Positions 7,512 to 15,485 of a stretch of DNA of 64,000 nucleotides are shown here, piece by piece. Origin of the DNA: Halorussus halobius (GTDB lineage Archaea; Halobacteriota; Halobacteria; Halobacteriales; Haladaptataceae); contig NZ_ML219773.1 in assembly GCF_004765805.1 (NCBI RefSeq), positions 806,001 through 870,000 on the forward strand, read 5' to 3'. Within the stretch, counting starts at the first letter, position 1; each line of letters begins with the position of its first letter. The translations under genes and the position numbers were made by a program. Below the pieces are notes generated by a model. It was not told the DNA's origin. It saw only the letters and a list, made by a program, of their open reading frames with translations, and searched no databases.

Positions 7512-8746
7512 TGCGGCGACGACAACTTCTCGCGGCTGGCGCAGTTCTCTCGACCGCTGGCTGTCTGCGGTCGGTCACCGAGGAGAACGCGACCGAAACC
7601 GGGGACGGTGCGGACGAAACGACCGAAGCGGGGTTTTCGGACGCGACGACGACCGCCGACGGAACCGAGACCGAAACCGAGACCCCCGAGTCGCCCGAGA
7701 CGGTGACCGGCGACTGGTCGATGCCTCACGCGAGTCCCGGCAACCACCGGTACGCCGACGTCGACGGCGTGGAGGGCGACCTCGCGGCGGTGTGGACCTT
7801 CGACCCGGGCGATTCGCTCGCCCCGACCGAGCCGGTGTTTCACGACGGCACGGCTTACGTCGCATCGGACACCCAGAGTACCGTCTGGGCGCTCGACCCG
7901 ACGACCGGGACTCCGGAGTGGTCGGCCGACGTCGACAGTCCGAACGGCCAAGCCGTCATCGACGGGACGCTCGTCGTGGCCGGTGACGCCGGGGTGCGCG
8001 GGTTCGACCCCGAGTCCGGCGACGAGCGGTGGACCGCGGACGTGGACGATCGCTACTACCAGTTCCCCTCGGGGAGCGACGGCACCGCCTACGTCGCGGA
8101 CGGGACCTCGGTGTACGCTATCGACGTCGAGACCGGCGACCGCGCGTGGCGGTCCCCGGAGTTCGAGGAGCGCGTCTGGGGTCTCGCGGTCCGAAACGGA
8201 ACGCTCTGTCTGACCCAAAGCAGCAACCAGAACCCCGGACAGGTCGTCGGACTCGACGCCGCCGACGGGACCGAGCTGTGGCGGAGTGGCGACATCACCG
8301 ACGGTGGTACGTCGAGCGCCCCGTCGATGGCAGACGGCCGCGTGTACGCCGGCGACGTCGGCCAGATGGTCCACGCGTTCGGGGTCGACGACGGGTCGCG
8401 GGCGTGGGCGGCCCAGACGAGCGGGTCGACCCACATCACGCCGGCCGTCGGCGATTCGACGGTGTACGCCATGGGAGCCGGGTCGACCGTCTACGCGTTC
8501 GGTGCGGAGTACGGAACCCTGGAGTGGCAAGTCGACACCGGCACCGACGAGTACGGTTCACCCGCGGTGACCCGGGACACCGTCTACGTCGGGACCGACG
8601 CGGGCGTCCACGGCTTCGACCGCGAGTCCGGCGACGAGGTCGCACGATTCGAGGTCGACGAAATCGTCGAGTGGGTCGTTCCGGCGTCGGGGCTGCTCGT
8701 CGTCACGAGCGACGCCGCCGCGTACGGGCTCGTCGGCACCGGGTGA
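7508..8746 (+). CDS. PQQ-type beta-propeller lipoprotein
   Basis: A 412-residue exported protein with a Tat-type lipoprotein signal: RRRQLLAAGAVLSTAGC, lipobox Cys19. A Thr/Glu-rich linker (to about residue 65) leads into repeated beta-propeller blades with patterns such as VWALDPTTGTPEWSADV and VYAIDVETGDRAWRS. These WD/PQQ-like blades occur in BamB-type scaffolds and in quinoprotein enzymes; no catalytic PQQ residues are evident, so a surface scaffold or binding role is likelier. It forms a tandem with the paralogue at 8882. Confidence 0.85.
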   Translation: MMRRRQLLAAGAVLSTAGCLRSVTEENATETGDGADETTEAGFSDATTTADGTETETETPESPETVTGDWSMPHASPGNHRYADVDGVEGDLAAVWTFDPGDSLAPTEPVFHDGTAYVASDTQSTVWALDPTTGTPEWSADVDSPNGQAVIDGTLVVAGDAGVRGFDPESGDERWTADVDDRYYQFPSGSDGTAYVADGTSVYAIDVETGDRAWRSPEFEERVWGLAVRNGTLCLTQSSNQNPGQVVGLDAADGTELWRSGDITDGGTSSAPSMADGRVYAGDVGQMVHAFGVDDGSRAWAAQTSGSTHITPAVGDSTVYAMGAGSTVYAFGAEYGTLEWQVDTGTDEYGSPAVTRDTVYVGTDAGVHGFDRESGDEVARFEVDEIVEWVVPASGLLVVTSDAAAYGLVGTG

Positions 8747-8881
8747 GCCTTGGGGGGCGAGTGAGCCGTCGAGCGCGAGCGAGCCGTCGGCACGAAACGA
8801 GAGGACGATTCTACGGCCGCGCTGTGAGTACGAAGTGTCTGGTTTCGGGTGATTAATGTGGACGTGGTTCGACACGCGACC

Positions 8882-10078
8882 GTGAAGCGACGTACACTCC
8901 TCGCCTCCCTCGCGGTCGCGTCGAGCGCGGGCTGCCTGCGGCTCCAGTCCACCGACGGCGGGACGCCGACCGAGGCGGGGGCGACTTCGGGCGAGCAGAC
9001 CGCCGCGCCTCCCGACGCGACTGCGACCGACGCGACTGCGACCGACGCGCCAGCGACCGACGAACCGGCGACGACGGAAGCACCGACGGCCGCGGAGTCC
9101 GACCGGCTCGACCTCCGATGGCGGTCGGGTCTCCGAAGCGACGAGCTCGTTGTCGGGGGCGCGACCCTGTACGCGTTCCCCGGCGACAACGGGGTTCACG
9201 CCGTCGATCCGGAGACGGGGGCAACCCGGTGGTCGGCGGCGACCGACGCGACACTCCGCGGTGCCGCGGTCGGCGGCGACGCCGTGTTCGCGGCGGACCG
9301 CATGAGCGAGGGGTCGCTGTACGCGGTCGACGTCGACGAGCGGGCGACGCGGTGGTCCGCAGAGATAGGGGGAACGGCTCGTCCCCCGGCGCGTGCGTCC
9401 GAGGAGTTCGCGCTGGTCGCGGCGTGGAACGAGGACGAGGGGAGCCGTCTCACGGCGTTCGACCGCGAGACGGGCGAGGAACACTGGACGTGGGAACACG
9501 ACCGGTCCATCGGCGAGCCCTCGCCGGTCGTGGACGACACGATTTACGTCACCACGACCGGGACGCCGACGATACACGCTATCGACGTGCAGACCGGACG
9601 CGAGCAGTGGGTCCTCGAGCAGAGTGCCGCGTTCCCGATCATCGTGACCGACGGCTCGCTCTACTGCGCGTGGACGTCCCGAATCGCCGAGGTCTCACTC
9701 CAGGACCGCTCGCAGAAGTGGCAGGTGCGGGTCGACGACACCATCCCGTACCCGCCGGTACTCGCCGACGGACGACTCTTCGCGGGCGTCGACGGTGGCG
9801 GGGTCGTCGCACTCGACGTCCGGCGTAGTGAGGAGGTGTGGCGGGCGGACGTCCCGTTCGACGAGGACTCGGCGCTGGCCGTCGGTCCGGACGCCGTCTG
9901 GGTCGCCACCGCGTCGGAACTCCACGCGGTCGACCGGGACTCGGCCGGCGCCGAACTCGTCGGGTCGCTCGGCACCTCCGGGACGCACCCGCGGACGAGC
10001 GAGGCGCTGTTCCACGACGGGACGCTGGTGCTGTGCCGAGGCGGAAGTCCGATGGAAGCGTACGATGTCGTGGGCTAG
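8882..10078 (+). CDS. PQQ-type beta-propeller lipoprotein, paralogue
   Basis: About 398 residues from the GTG at 8882, preferred because it places KRRTLLASLAVASSAGC (Tat motif, lipobox Cys18) right at the N-terminus; in-frame GTGs at 8849, 8858 and 8864 are alternatives. A low-complexity linker with repeated ATDATATDAPATDEPAT precedes the propeller. Blade motifs include LYAVDVDERATRWSAEIGG and IHAIDVQTGREQWVLE. It follows its paralogue by 135 bp, suggesting local duplication. Extracellular, lipid-anchored; ligand unknown. Confidence 0.83.
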   Translation: MKRRTLLASLAVASSAGCLRLQSTDGGTPTEAGATSGEQTAAPPDATATDATATDAPATDEPATTEAPTAAESDRLDLRWRSGLRSDELVVGGATLYAFPGDNGVHAVDPETGATRWSAATDATLRGAAVGGDAVFAADRMSEGSLYAVDVDERATRWSAEIGGTARPPARASEEFALVAAWNEDEGSRLTAFDRETGEEHWTWEHDRSIGEPSPVVDDTIYVTTTGTPTIHAIDVQTGREQWVLEQSAAFPIIVTDGSLYCAWTSRIAEVSLQDRSQKWQVRVDDTIPYPPVLADGRLFAGVDGGGVVALDVRRSEEVWRADVPFDEDSALAVGPDAVWVATASELHAVDRDSAGAELVGSLGTSGTHPRTSEALFHDGTLVLCRGGSPMEAYDVVG

Positions 10079-10113
10079 CGTCGATCCGACGTGGCGGAGA
10101 AGTGCCGTATCTC

Positions 10114-10662
10114 TTATTCGTTGATGTCGACCGACTCCAGCACGACCTCCTCCTGGGGCTGGTCGTTGGCGTCGGTCGGCACCGAGCCGATCTCCTCGAC
10201 CACGTCCATGCCGTCGACGACCTTGCCGAACACCGCGTGGCGGTCGTCCAGGTGGGGCTGGGCGTCCAGCGTGATGAAAAACTGCGAGCCGTTGGTGTCG
10301 GGGCCGCTGTTTGCCATCGAGAGGACTCCGGCGTCGTCGTGGCGGAGCTCGTCGTGGAACTCGTCGTCGAACTCGTAGCCGGGGCCGCCGCGTCCGGTCT
10401 CGGTCGGGTCGCCGCCCTGAATCATGAAGTCCTCGATGACTCGATGGAAGGCGACGTCCTCGTAGAGCGCGTCGCCGCGCGTCTCGCCGCTCTGTGGGTC
10501 CTCCCACGTCGTGGTGTCGGGCGCGGGGTCGTCGTTCGCGGCGGGGTCGTGGTCCGCGAGGTTGACGAAGTTCTCGACGGTTCGGGGCGCGCGCTCGTCG
10601 TACAGTTCGACCTCGACGTCGCCGCGGTTCGTGTGGAGCGTGGCTGTCAGGTGGTCTGCCAT
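10114..10662 (-). CDS. Cyclophilin-type peptidyl-prolyl cis-trans isomerase
   Basis: A 182-residue cytoplasmic cyclophilin that speeds proline isomerisation during folding. The core motifs are present: YEDVAFHRVIEDFMIQGGDP, MANSGPDTNGSQFFITL and HAVFGKVVDGMDVV, including the catalytic Arg of FHRV and the QFFIT strand. The ATG at 10662 fits the conserved start (ADHLTATLHTNRGDVEVELY). An acidic insert near residues 40-60 (PAANDDPAPDTTTWED) is typical of halophilic versions. It converges with the beta-propeller gene and has no operon partner. Confidence 0.93.
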   Translation of the reverse strand: MADHLTATLHTNRGDVEVELYDERAPRTVENFVNLADHDPAANDDPAPDTTTWEDPQSGETRGDALYEDVAFHRVIEDFMIQGGDPTETGRGGPGYEFDDEFHDELRHDDAGVLSMANSGPDTNGSQFFITLDAQPHLDDRHAVFGKVVDGMDVVEEIGSVPTDANDQPQEEVVLESVDINE

Positions 10663-10880
10663 GGGCGAAGAGAGGGCCGCCCGACTAAAAGACTTGCCGG
10701 AGACGTCTCCCCGGGACCCGACCGACGGAACGTCGCTGATTCGGCACTCGACCCGTCGGTAGCGCCTGGGACGGGCCGCTGGGGCGCGGCGACCAGCCAT
10801 ATCGCAAGAACCGTTGTCCCGTCCCCGACGGAGGTGTCCGAGCGCGCGGACGACGGGTCGAACGCGACGCGACGGTCCAC

Positions 10881-12308
10881 TCAGAACAGCGGTTCGCCCA
10901 TCGTCTCGCGCCCGAACGCCAGTACGACGACGCCGCCGAGCGCGAACACGACCGCGAGGGGCGCGAGCGCGGCGAGGTAGCCCGCCTCCACGAGCGCGCC
11001 GGCGAGGATGGGGCCCAGAACCGCGCCGACCTTGCCGACGCCCCCGGCGAACCCGTTGCCCGTCGCGCGGACCTCGGTCGGGAACAGTTCGGGCGTGTAG
11101 GCGTAGATGGCACCCCACGCGCCCATGGTGAAGAAACTGGCCGCGAGCAGGCCGGCGAGGAACGGCCAGAAGCCCGACAGCCCCGCGCCGAGCAGCGACA
11201 CGCCGGGCATCGACGCCGCAAACAGGAACGTACAGACCCCCGACAGGACGAGGTAGCTGCCGAGCGTGGGCTTGCGACCGAGCTTCTCGACGAGGTAGGC
11301 CGCGCTGACGTAGCCGGGAAACTGGACGAGGCCGATGAGCAGGAAGTAGAGGTAGACGCTCTCTATCGTCGCCCCGGCCACGGTCACCGACCCGACCACG
11401 CCCGCCGCGCCAACCGTGTCCGGGAGCCAGATGAACACGCCGTAGTAGCCGAAGTTGACCGCGAACCACGCCGCCGAAATCATCGCGGTGCGGGTCCGGA
11501 GGTCGGCGTCGAACAGCCGCGCGTAGCCGGGCGAGGACTCGGTTTCGACCGACTCGGCGGTTATGGGGGTGAACTCCTCGCCGTTCTCCTCGGCGATGGC
11601 CGCGATGCGCTCGTTTGCGGCCTCGACGTCGCCCCGGCGCGCGAGGTAGTAGGGCGTCTCGCGCAACTGCCTCCGGATGACGAACACCAGCAGGGCGGGG
11701 AACGACGCGCTGGCGAACAGCAGTCGCCACCCAGCGACCTCGCCCACCACGGGGAGCGCGACGACGCCGCCGGTCGGGAGCGCCGAGAGGAACACCCACG
11801 CCAGCACCACCGCGAACACGTTGCCCAGCGGCCAGAACGCGTCGAGGTAGACGAGGTAGCGCCCGCGTCGGTCGGTGGGCAGATGCTCGGAGAGATACGA
11901 GGTGTCGACCGCCAGCGCGCCACCCAGCCCCACGCCGGTCAGGAATCGGAGCGCGAACCCCGAGTAGAAGCCGGTCGCCAGCGCGGTCAGCCCCGCGAAC
12001 GCCGAGTACGACAGCACGGTCCACTGGAAGGCGTCCACGCGACCGTACTCGTCGGCGTACCAGCCCCACACCCAGTTGCCCGCTATCATGCCCATCAGGC
12101 TCGCGCTCCCCAGCAGGCCGGCCGCGAACCCGGACAGTTCCCACGCGCCGATGAGCACCGGCAGCGTGAAGCTGATGACGATGACCTCCATGCCGTCGAA
12201 CGCCCACGCGCTCCCGCAGATGGCCAGCAATCGCCGGTGGAATCGCCCGACCGGGATGCGGTCCATCACCTGCGAGACGGTGACCCGTCCCGTCGTACTG
12301 TCGCCCAT
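10881..12308 (-). CDS. MFS transporter (NiaP/AAHS-like)
   Basis: A 475-residue protein with about 12 membrane helices. MFS signatures are visible: FDGMEVIVISFTLPVL in helix 1, GWYADEYGR after helix 2, YLSEHLPTDRRGR after helix 4 and YTPELFPTEVRATGNG in the second half. The FDGMEV start resembles niacin and aromatic-acid transporters (NiaP/AAHS), but the substrate cannot be assigned. The ATG at 12308 excludes a non-conserved upstream extension. It is divergent from S8e, sharing a ~138 bp promoter region. Confidence 0.88.
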   Translation of the reverse strand: MGDSTTGRVTVSQVMDRIPVGRFHRRLLAICGSAWAFDGMEVIVISFTLPVLIGAWELSGFAAGLLGSASLMGMIAGNWVWGWYADEYGRVDAFQWTVLSYSAFAGLTALATGFYSGFALRFLTGVGLGGALAVDTSYLSEHLPTDRRGRYLVYLDAFWPLGNVFAVVLAWVFLSALPTGGVVALPVVGEVAGWRLLFASASFPALLVFVIRRQLRETPYYLARRGDVEAANERIAAIAEENGEEFTPITAESVETESSPGYARLFDADLRTRTAMISAAWFAVNFGYYGVFIWLPDTVGAAGVVGSVTVAGATIESVYLYFLLIGLVQFPGYVSAAYLVEKLGRKPTLGSYLVLSGVCTFLFAASMPGVSLLGAGLSGFWPFLAGLLAASFFTMGAWGAIYAYTPELFPTEVRATGNGFAGGVGKVGAVLGPILAGALVEAGYLAALAPLAVVFALGGVVVLAFGRETMGEPLF

Positions 12309-12446
12309 CGATTCGCTCCCTAGACGGGACAGGTCCGGGGTAGTTAAGCTGACGGATGCGGCGTCGATTCGCGGTGCGGTCGGGGCACGGGGTCGGTCGG
12401 GGGCAAAAGGCTGGATATAAGTACGCCGGTGCCCGAATTTCGGGGT

Positions 12447-12824
12447 ATGAAAGACCAGGGTCGCTCCACGCGCAAGCGCACGGGCGGTCGACGCCGTCCC
12501 CAGCACAAGAAGAAGAAGCACGAACTGGGTCGCGAGCCCACCGAGACCACGGTCGGCGAACCCCGGATTCGTACCATCGACGCCCGAGGTAACACCGAGA
12601 AGGTCCGCGCGCTCTCGACGAACGTCGCCAACGTCGCGACCGGCGACGAGACCGTCGAGGCCGACATCGAGGACGTGGTCGAGAACGCGGCCAATCCGAA
12701 CTACGTCCGGCGGAACATCGTCACCAAGGGCGCGGTCGTCGAGACCAGCGCGGGACGCGCTCGGGTCACCTCCCGGCCCGGCCAGACCGGCACCGTGAGC
12801 GCGGTGCTCGTCGACGAGGCGTAA
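12447..12824 (+). CDS. rps8e: 30S ribosomal protein S8e
   Basis: A 125-residue small-subunit ribosomal protein restricted to archaea and eukaryotes. The basic start (KDQGRSTRKRTGGRRRPQH) and the KKKHELGREPTET and IVTKGAVVETSAGRARVTSR motifs are diagnostic. The TATA box GATATAAG (about 12412-12419) lies roughly 30 nt upstream of the ATG. The upstream open frame is not conserved, so the ATG at 12447 is the start. Monocistronic, facing the convergent radB. Confidence 0.97.
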   Translation: MKDQGRSTRKRTGGRRRPQHKKKKHELGREPTETTVGEPRIRTIDARGNTEKVRALSTNVANVATGDETVEADIEDVVENAANPNYVRRNIVTKGAVVETSAGRARVTSRPGQTGTVSAVLVDEA

Positions 12825-12837
12825 CGAACCGTCCCTT

Positions 12838-13572
12838 CTACGGCGCTCGACTCTCCGTCGCTTCGAGCCCCGCGTCCGTGATCTGGAACTGGGCGGTCTC
12901 GCCGGCCGCCTTCGCCCGGTGCTTTTCGAGGGTCGCCCGGCGGTTGCCCCCCCGGAACCGCTCGACGCGGACCACCGTGCCCGTCCAGTGTTCGAGGGTG
13001 TGCCCGCCCAGCGCCCGCGTGCGGTCGCTCTCGGGGTCGGCGTACACCTGGTTGGTCAACACGACCGCGAGGTCGTGCTTGCGGGCCAACGACAGCAGGT
13101 GGGTCACCTGGTCGGCGACCGCCCGGAGCGCCTCGCCGCCCTCCTCGTCCTCCGAGCGCCTGAGCCGGTAGAACCCCGTGGCGCTGTCGAGCACCACGAG
13201 GTCGGCCCGCTCGGCGAGGTCGGCAACGTCCCGGACCGCCTGCTCCTGCTCGTCGAAGTCCATCGCCTCCTTGACGACGATGTTCGAGGTCAACTCCGCC
13301 ACGTCGGCCGGGCCGGACGCGGCGTCCGCGTCGGGTGCGGCGTCCACGCGGGCCGCCGCGAGCTGCTCGAACCGCGCCAGCGACAGCCCCTCGGTGTCGA
13401 CGTACACCGCCGTCCCGCCCTCGGCGGCGACCTCGACGGCCGCCCCGAGCGCGAGGTTCGTCTTGCCGGCGGCGGGCGGGCCGTACACCTGCGTCACGGT
13501 GCCGCGCTCGAACCCGCCGCCCAGCAGGTCGTCGAGCGGCCCGCATCCGGTCCGGATTGCGTCTTCGGTCAC
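12838..13572 (-). CDS. radB: DNA repair and recombination protein RadB
   Basis: A 244-residue archaeal RecA/Rad51 paralogue that assists RadA in recombination. Walker A is GPPAAGKT (31-38), preceded by TGCGPLDDLLGGGFERGTVTQ; Walker B is DLVVLDSATGFYR. It lacks the N-terminal HhH domain of RadA, as expected for RadB. The GTG at 13572 is preferred; an in-frame GTG at 13629 would add 19 non-conserved residues and overlap the vapC stop. It lies 53 bp downstream of vapC on the same strand, possibly on the same transcript. Confidence 0.93.
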   Translation of the reverse strand: MTEDAIRTGCGPLDDLLGGGFERGTVTQVYGPPAAGKTNLALGAAVEVAAEGGTAVYVDTEGLSLARFEQLAAARVDAAPDADAASGPADVAELTSNIVVKEAMDFDEQEQAVRDVADLAERADLVVLDSATGFYRLRRSEDEEGGEALRAVADQVTHLLSLARKHDLAVVLTNQVYADPESDRTRALGGHTLEHWTGTVVRVERFRGGNRRATLEKHRAKAAGETAQFQITDAGLEATESRAP

Positions 13573-13625
13573 GACCCTGGGTTGGTCCCACCCGGTCAAA
13601 AGGCTCCGGGTTCGGCTCGACTCCG

Positions 13626-14027
13626 TCACTCCTCGGGGTCGGGTTCTAGTGGCTCTCTATCGAGGGCAAGCAGGTCGTAGTCCTGTTCGCTGGAGAGGAC
13701 GGTTTCGTTTCCGGTCGCAGCGACTCCGGCGTGGAGTGCGTCGAACGGCGTCATCTCGTATTCGTCGACAAACGTCGCTGCCGCGAGAACGGCTTCCTCG
13801 TGTGGGTCCGGGCTGACCGGGACCATCTCCAGTAGGTTGGCAACTGCCCGTGGGATGTCGATTTCGTACTCGGCCCGCTCGCGGTCGTAGAACAGCACCA
13901 GAACCTCAGCGTACGCCAAGATAGACGTGTGAACGTCTTCGCGCTCTTCGACGGCGCGGACCGCCGGTTCCCGAAGCCAGTCCTCGTCTTTCACTAGCGC
14001 TGTCAGGAAGTCGGTTTCGACGTACAT
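13626..14027 (-). CDS. PIN-domain toxin (VapC-type)
   Basis: A 133-residue PIN-domain ribonuclease. The acidic metal-binding set is intact: Asp6 (ETDFL), Glu41 (YAEV), Asp96 (TPFDALHAG) and Asp116 (SSEQDYD). VapC toxins cleave tRNA or other RNA and are neutralised by the cognate antitoxin, here the AbrB-type protein whose stop lies 3 nt upstream. Located upstream of radB in the same direction. Confidence 0.88.
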   Translation of the reverse strand: MYVETDFLTALVKDEDWLREPAVRAVEEREDVHTSILAYAEVLVLFYDRERAEYEIDIPRAVANLLEMVPVSPDPHEEAVLAAATFVDEYEMTPFDALHAGVAATGNETVLSSEQDYDLLALDREPLEPDPEE

Positions 14028-14030
14028 CGG

Positions 14031-14297
14031 TCAGTTGGCGTCGTCCCGCGAACGACGTTCGGCCTCTTCCTGAACGGTCCGAGCGATAGACTCTCGGGCC
14101 CGCTGTTTCAACTCGTCGGCATCGTCCCCCTCGAACGCATCCCCAACCGCGTCTCGAAGTCCTTCCAGCGGGTCTTCGTCGACGGGGAACAGCGCGACGT
14201 GGCTGGGGAGTTCGACTATTCGGTATCGCTCGCCGAATCGATTGCGCACGTCCTTCGGGAGGTAGATTCTCCCCCGCTCGTCGGTCGACTTCGACAT
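14031..14297 (-). CDS. AbrB/SpoVT-type antitoxin (VapB-like)
   Basis: An 88-residue protein with an N-terminal swapped-hairpin AbrB DNA-binding domain (DERGRIYLPKDVRNRFGERY, residues 6-25) and a charged helical C-terminus that would wrap the toxin. The ATG at 14297 is chosen because it begins the AbrB domain; the longer upstream frame is unconserved. AT-rich TATATTCTTCCCG lies just upstream. It forms a two-gene module with the PIN toxin and probably represses its own promoter. Confidence 0.86.
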   Translation of the reverse strand: MSKSTDERGRIYLPKDVRNRFGERYRIVELPSHVALFPVDEDPLEGLRDAVGDAFEGDDADELKQRARESIARTVQEEAERRSRDDAN

Positions 14298-14464
14298 GGA
14301 CGTTCGTTCGTACGGGAAGAATATAAATCGTTCCCGCCTCTCGGATATTTTCCTGCACAAACGAGGCCGCCGGAGTCAGGTTCGCCCCGAACTGACCCCT
14401 CGTGGACCGCCTCTCCCACTCGGAGGCAGACGACCTTTTCACCCCCGGCGACCAATCCCGACCA

Positions 14465-15208
14465 GTGACAGTCGTCGTCGCCACCGAGGACTTCGAGCTG
14501 TACCACGGCGCGGTCGACGAGTTGCGCGACCGGGGCGTGACCTTCACCACGATAGAGCCCGGCGACGACCTGCCCGACGCCACGACGGTCGTGATTCGCG
14601 CCGAGAGCGACGACCCCCTCGCCGAGGACGCCCGGACCGTGGTCGCCGACCCCGAGGACCCCCGGCGCGCGGTCGACGAGGCGCTCGCGGTCCTCCGGGG
14701 CGGCGAGGGCCGGACCGTGGTCGGGGTCGACCCCGGCACGCGGCCCGGCATCGCGGTCCTGTCGGGCGAAGTCGTGGTCGCGGCGTTCCACGTCCCGCTG
14801 GACGACGTGGCCGAGACGGTCCGCCGGGAGGTCGAAGACGCGGTCGACCCCGTGGTCCGCGTCGGGGACGGCGCTCGGTTGCAGGGCGCGCAACTCGTCC
14901 GCGAACTGGCGGACGTGCCGGTCGAGCTCGTCGACGAGACCGGCACGACGCCGTATCTGGGGACGGGAGCGCGGGGGATGGGCGACGTGCTGGCCGCGGT
15001 GAACATCGCGCGGCTCGACGGCGAGCGCGTCCAGAGTCGCGACGTCGAGCCGACCGCCGGCGAGCTACAGGTCATCAAGAATCGGTCGCGCGAGCGGGGC
15101 GAGGACGACCGCGAGATAGACGACCGACTCGCGCGCCGGGTCGCGGCGGGGGAGCTGACGCTGGCCGAGGCGCTGGACGAGCATCGGGACCGCGACGACG
15201 GGTCCTGA
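14465..15208 (+). CDS. RuvC/RNase H-like fold protein, uncharacterised
   Basis: About 247 residues from the GTG at 14465. The centre holds VVGVDPGTRPGIAVLSG, the first strand-turn motif of the RuvC/YqgF RNase H-like fold with its leading Asp; later acidic residues (DETGTTPYLGTGARGMGDVLAAVNIA) could complete the site. The C-terminus is charged and helical. No family function is known to me; a nuclease or resolvase role is inference. It is divergent from the AbrB/PIN pair and close to radB, giving a repair-flavoured neighbourhood. Confidence 0.72.
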   Translation: MTVVVATEDFELYHGAVDELRDRGVTFTTIEPGDDLPDATTVVIRAESDDPLAEDARTVVADPEDPRRAVDEALAVLRGGEGRTVVGVDPGTRPGIAVLSGEVVVAAFHVPLDDVAETVRREVEDAVDPVVRVGDGARLQGAQLVRELADVPVELVDETGTTPYLGTGARGMGDVLAAVNIARLDGERVQSRDVEPTAGELQVIKNRSRERGEDDREIDDRLARRVAAGELTLAEALDEHRDRDDGS

Positions 15209-15485
15209 GCGTCGGGTTCGGCCGGCGTCGCCGACCGAATCCACGATTCCACGACGGAGCCCCGGCCCGACGTTCCGAATCCGAAATTGTGAGCTACATC
15301 CTCCGAGGTAGCCACAACATTCACCTGGCGGCCAAACGGCTTTGTAGCGCGACGCCGAAGCTAGCCCATCGCATGCGCCCCGCCGAGACGACGCCGTCGG
15401 CCTGCCGCGTGGACGACTCCCCCGGTAGCAAAGGACTTATCCTTCGCGGGCGCGGACCGACAAACAATCCCCGCATCACCGAATC

